From positions 1-7,753 of the forward strand of contig JALOKO010000165.1 in NCBI GenBank assembly GCA_025456495.1: DNA of 7,753 nucleotides. Reading direction: 5' to 3'. Below the pieces are notes generated by a model that saw only the letters and a program-made list of their open reading frames with translations, made no database searches and had not been told where the DNA came from. A program made the position numbers and the translations under genes. The number at the start of each line of letters is the position of its first letter. The stretch's first letter is position 1. The stretch comes from Bryobacterales bacterium. GTDB taxonomy: Bacteria > Acidobacteriota > Terriglobia > Bryobacterales > Bryobacteraceae. Below are positions 5,069-7,753 of this stretch, piece by piece.

Positions 5069-5815
5069 ATGTACAAGCTCGTACTCATTCGCCACGGCGA
5101 AAGCCAATGGAACAAAGAGAACCGCTTCACCGGGTGGAAGGATGTGGATCTCTCAGACAAGGGCCGCGAAGAAGCAGCCGAAGGTGGCCGCCAGTTGCTG
5201 GCCGATGGATTTACCTTCGATGTGGCCTACACATCCGTGCTGAAGCGGGCGATTCGCACCCTGTGGCTGGTGCTGGACCAGATGGACCTGATGTGGATTC
5301 CGGTACACCGCCGCTGGCGCCTGAACGAGCGCCATTACGGGGCGCTGCAGGGCCTGAACAAGGCCGAGACCGCCGCCGAGTATGGGGACGATCAGGTGAA
5401 GATCTGGCGCCGTTCTTACGATATTCCCCCGCCGGCGCTGGAATCCACTGACGAGCGCTATCCGGGCAATGATCCCCGCTATGCCGAACTCAGCGCGGAC
5501 GAACTTCCCTTAACCGAGTGCCTGAAAGACACTGTCGCCCGCTTCCTTCCCCTGTGGCACGACGAAATTGCGCCGCTGGTGAAGAGCGGAAAGCGGGTGC
5601 TGGTAGCCGCACACGGCAACAGCCTGCGCGCGTTGGTGAAGTACCTGGACAATGTGTCCGACGAGGACATCGTCAACCTGAACATCCCTACGGGGATTCC
5701 GCTGGTATACGAGTTGGATGCGGATCTGAAACCCATCAAGAGCTACTACCTGGGCGACCCGGAGAAGGTTGCCGCGGCGGCGCAGGCTGTCGCCAACCAG
5801 GGCAAGAAGCAGTAG
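5069..5815 (+). CDS. gpmA: 2,3-bisphosphoglycerate-dependent phosphoglycerate mutase
   Basis: This glycolytic and gluconeogenic enzyme interconverts 3-phosphoglycerate and 2-phosphoglycerate through a phosphohistidine. At 248 residues it has the standard length of the cofactor-dependent type. The phospho-accepting His9 lies in LIRHGES (6-12), Arg60 in KRAIRT, Glu87 in LNERHYG (85-91), and the second catalytic His182 in AAHGNS (180-185). Each is offset by one from the E. coli numbering. FTGWKDVDLSDKG (20-32) and the long loop with YDIPPP (117-122) are typical of true mutases rather than of the broader histidine phosphatase family. The ATG at 5069 is chosen because the protein begins as the family does and AGGAC (5057-5061) lies seven bases upstream. 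An in-frame upstream ATG at 4988 would add 27 unrelated residues. The C-terminal tail (AAAAQAVANQGKKQ) is typical. It appears to be transcribed on its own, with a hairpin right after the stop. Confidence 0.96.
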   Translation: MYKLVLIRHGESQWNKENRFTGWKDVDLSDKGREEAAEGGRQLLADGFTFDVAYTSVLKRAIRTLWLVLDQMDLMWIPVHRRWRLNERHYGALQGLNKAETAAEYGDDQVKIWRRSYDIPPPALESTDERYPGNDPRYAELSADELPLTECLKDTVARFLPLWHDEIAPLVKSGKRVLVAAHGNSLRALVKYLDNVSDEDIVNLNIPTGIPLVYELDADLKPIKSYYLGDPEKVAAAAQAVANQGKKQ

Positions 5816-5822
5816 CCGGATG

Positions 5823-5857
5823 CAGGTCGTCCCTGGCCCGGCCGCGGGGGCGACCTG
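5823..5857 (+). terminator. Strong hairpin just after gpmA, probable terminator
   Basis: CAGGTCGTCCCTG (5823-5835) pairs with CGGGGGCGACCTG (5845-5857) over 13 consecutive base pairs (two of them G-T), around a 9-base loop. It starts seven bases after the gpmA stop. The following sequence, GTTTCC, has only three T, so termination by the U-tract may be weak. The structure may instead act as a 3' stability element or need Rho. Confidence 0.5.
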
Positions 5858-5921
5858 GTTTCCACTCCGGGGCAGCCGTTGAGCGCCTGCCCTGCGCCGT
5901 TGCGGAAGCGAGACCACCAGA

Positions 5922-6899
5922 TTGTCATCTCCTGATTCACATCCCGCATCCCCCGCGTCACCTGCCGACGTCCCCCCGACGATTCCCGCGGGCTCCCTTC
6001 CGTTCATCAGTGTTGTCGTTCCGGTGATGAATGAGCGCGATACCGTGGCCCAGCTCACCAACCAAGTGCGCGAGCAATTGGCCGCGTATCCCCACGAAAT
6101 TCTGTTCATCGACGATGGATCCACGGACGATACCTGGTCCGCGCTGGAACGCATCCACGTGCCTGGCGTGGTGAGGATGGTGAAGTTCCGTCGGAACTTC
6201 GGCAAGACAGCCGCGCTGAAGGCCGGCTTCCGCCTGGTGAAGGGCGACGTGATCTTCACCATGGATGGAGACCTGCAGGACGACCCACGGGAGATCCCCC
6301 GGTTTCTGGCGAAGTTGGACGAGGGCTTCGACCTGGTGTCGGGATGGAAGAAGCGGCGTCATGACCCTGCCTCAAAGGTGTTGCCGTCGCGCGTCTTCAA
6401 TCGCGTGGTGAGTTGGACCACGGGGCTGGAGGTGCATGACGTGAACTGTGGCTTTAAGTGCTACCGTCGCGAAGTGGCGCAGGCCCTGCGTCTGCATGGG
6501 GAAATGCACCGGTTTCTTCCGGTGTTGGCCCACGCCCATGGGTTCCGCTTTGCGGAGATTGTGGTCACCCATCACAAGCGGCAGTTCGGACGCTCAAAGT
6601 ACGGTTTTTTGCGTCTCTTCAAGGGATTCTTTGACCTGTTTACCGTGCTGCTGCTGACCAAATATGCTGACCGTCCAGCCCATGCGTTCGGGTTCCCGGC
6701 CACGGCGCTGCTGCTGCTGTCGCTGTTGCTGGGTCTGCTGTGCGCGGTGTTTGGCGGGAACCTGCTGATTGCCCTGGCCTGCGCCACCGTGTTTCTGGCG
6801 TCGTTCCTGGCCTTCCTGATCGGATGGATGGCCGAACTCATCGTCACCACCGGCGAGTTCCACAACGCCTTCTATTCCATTGAGAAGGTGCATGATTAG
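5922..6899 (+). CDS. Family-2 glycosyltransferase, dolichol/polyprenyl-phosphate mannosyltransferase (DPM1/ArnC/GtrB)-like
   Basis: This is an inverting GT-A enzyme expected to move a sugar from a nucleotide sugar to polyprenyl phosphate on the cytoplasmic face of the inner membrane. In the 325 residues (numbered from TTG), the fold begins at PFISVVVPVMNERD (27-40). The nucleotide-binding DDGS is at 64-67, the metal-binding DGD at 115-117 within DGDLQDDP, and the interface motif QFGRSKYG at 221-228. DRPAHAFG (250-257) leads into two membrane helices (about 258-278 and 281-303), as in GtrB/ArnC-type proteins. The sugar cannot be read from sequence. The TTG at 5922 is the only conventional start before the conserved core in this frame, since an in-frame TGA lies at 5880-5882. 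It has only a distant GGAAG (5904-5908), and the first 26 residues are Pro/Ser-rich. It is followed by a flippase-like membrane protein 108 bases downstream. Confidence 0.88.
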   Translation: MSSPDSHPASPASPADVPPTIPAGSLPFISVVVPVMNERDTVAQLTNQVREQLAAYPHEILFIDDGSTDDTWSALERIHVPGVVRMVKFRRNFGKTAALKAGFRLVKGDVIFTMDGDLQDDPREIPRFLAKLDEGFDLVSGWKKRRHDPASKVLPSRVFNRVVSWTTGLEVHDVNCGFKCYRREVAQALRLHGEMHRFLPVLAHAHGFRFAEIVVTHHKRQFGRSKYGFLRLFKGFFDLFTVLLLTKYADRPAHAFGFPATALLLLSLLLGLLCAVFGGNLLIALACATVFLASFLAFLIGWMAELIVTTGEFHNAFYSIEKVHD

Positions 6900-6904
6900 G
6901 GCGG

Positions 6905-6931
6905 CAGTGCGGCATTCGACAGTGCGGCATT
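6905..6931 (+). repeat. 12-base direct repeat in the glycosyltransferase-flippase gap
   Basis: CAGTGCGGCATT occurs exactly at 6905-6916 and 6920-6931, with three bases between. It begins six bases after the glycosyltransferase stop codon. It is probably a small slippage duplication. Nothing else stands out in the 108-base gap apart from the ribosome site of the next gene. Confidence 0.8.
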
Positions 6932-7007
6932 GCAGGCGGCGGGATGCAGAGCGCAGGCAGGCCGGGCGAAGTGGCGCCATTCCCTCCAGGTTGGGAGCCC
7001 GCCGTTC

Positions 7008-7753
7008 ATGATCCCCTGGCTAAAGAAGATCATCAAGGTTCTGCTCCCGCTGGCCATTCTCGGTTTTCTGGGCCAAAGCGTCTACAACAATTGGAGCCAG
7101 GTTCGAGACTATCCCTGGCGCTTCGACCTTCCATTGCTGGGGCTTGCGCTGTTGTTTGGCGCGTCATGGTTTTTTTTGCGCACCTGGATCTGGGCGCAAC
7201 TGGTGCGCGAAATGCATCAGCAACTGCCTTATTGGCCAGCTTTCCGCGTGTTCATGGTGTCGGAGGTGGCGCGCTATGTGCCCGGAAAAATCTGGCAGTA
7301 TGTCAGCCGGATCTACCTGGCGGAACACTATCGCATTCCACCCGCGCTGACGCTCACCAGCGCGGTGGTGGAACTGCTGCTGATGATGGTGGCTGCTGGC
7401 GGTATCGCCATGGCCAATGCCTCGCGCTTGCTCCCTCAGTTTGAGGAACAGTACCGGCCCCTGTTCCTGGTGGGATTGCTGGCCGCGCTGGCGCTGGTGC
7501 ATCCACGTTCGCTGCAAACCTGGTCGCGTTTGCTGGCCCGCTTCCTACGCCAGGAGTGGGTGCCGTTTGATGTCCGCTATTCTCACCTCGTGCTTCTGCT
7601 GATGGCTAGCCTGCTCACCTGGGTGCTGGCCGGATTGGGATTTGCGTTCTTTGTGCAATCGCTGGTTCCTTCGGCCAGTGGGCGGATCGTCCAACTCATC
7701 ACCATTTACGCGGCAAGCTGGCTGATTGGGCTACTGGCGATTCTGGTGCCGGC
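7008..7753 (+). CDS. Flippase-like integral membrane protein (LPG synthase transmembrane / AglD-type), 3' end missing
   Basis: Only the first 248 codons are present, and the frame is open at the window end. The protein has a basic start (WLKKIIK) and several hydrophobic segments, at about residues 10-24, 41-58, 115-135, 151-165, 193-217 and 228-248. The loop EVARYVPGKIWQYVSR (86-101) matches the R-Y-x-P-G-K-x-W signature of the TIGR00374/PF03706 family, whose members include the transmembrane part of lysylphosphatidylglycerol synthase and proteins proposed to help glycolipid transfer or flipping. The last visible residues, GLLAILVPA, stand where the family's P-x-G-x-G-x-R-E motif normally begins. 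The ATG at 7008 has GGGAG at 6993-6997, ten bases upstream. Together with the preceding polyprenyl-phosphate sugar transferase it suggests a lipid-linked sugar function. The sequence includes a run of eight T at 7170-7177 that keeps the frame. Confidence 0.82.
   Translation, partial: MIPWLKKIIKVLLPLAILGFLGQSVYNNWSQVRDYPWRFDLPLLGLALLFGASWFFLRTWIWAQLVREMHQQLPYWPAFRVFMVSEVARYVPGKIWQYVSRIYLAEHYRIPPALTLTSAVVELLLMMVAAGGIAMANASRLLPQFEEQYRPLFLVGLLAALALVHPRSLQTWSRLLARFLRQEWVPFDVRYSHLVLLLMASLLTWVLAGLGFAFFVQSLVPSASGRIVQLITIYAASWLIGLLAILVP

Noticed and set aside
7170..7177. Run of eight T as a possible frameshift or slippage site
   Set aside because: The frame continues through it with the expected family sequence on both sides (SWFFLRTW then the RYVPGK motif), so no frameshift is indicated.
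1..7753. Search for CRISPR arrays, tRNA or rRNA genes, insertion sequences, phage or defence genes
   Set aside because: No spaced identical repeats, no tRNA-like cloverleaf, no transposase or integrase, and no nuclease or toxin motifs were seen. The supported genes are core functions.

Overview
The window comes from a GC-rich bacterial chromosome. Nearly all genes lie on the plus strand and are core or housekeeping genes. No phage, transposon, CRISPR, tRNA or rRNA signal was seen. Acidobacteriota is my best guess at the phylum, with moderate to low confidence. It rests on the style of the omega subunit, the order rpoZ - coaBC - family-4 uracil-DNA glycosylase, and an SH3-type envelope lipoprotein. 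All three are recalled from family knowledge, not searched.

Layout. Positions 1-82 hold the last codons of a plus-strand protein. A small uncharacterised gene runs on the minus strand at 134-391, convergent with it. The 392-654 gap carries three perfect inverted repeats. The last of these (546-574) overlaps a good sigma70-type promoter that should drive rpoZ (655-900), coaBC (1007-2218) and a family-4 uracil-DNA glycosylase with a long low-complexity N-terminal extension (2261-3385). The rpoZ-coaBC gap can form a hairpin followed by a T-rich tract (945-973), and a competing pairing is also possible, so it may be an attenuator.

The 3386-3613 gap contains four exact-period 20-bp tandem repeats that are very G-rich (3511-3590). 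They end just before a GTG-started gene for a probable lipoprotein with two SH3-like segments (3614-4906). A second gap (4907-5068) leads to gpmA (5069-5815), which is followed by a strong 13-bp hairpin. Next come a DPM1-like family-2 glycosyltransferase with two C-terminal membrane helices (5922-6899) and the first 248 codons of a flippase-like (LPG synthase transmembrane type) membrane protein that runs off the end (7008-7753).

The genes form functional blocks. One is transcription, CoA synthesis and base-excision repair (rpoZ-coaBC-udg). One is an envelope lipoprotein. One is glycolysis (gpmA). The last pairs a polyprenyl-phosphate sugar transferase with a membrane protein of the type often linked to lipid-linked sugar handling. 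No undescribed multi-gene system is evident. The parts least explained are the tandem repeats, the inverted repeats in the gaps, the glycosylase extension, the lipoprotein and the small minus-strand gene.
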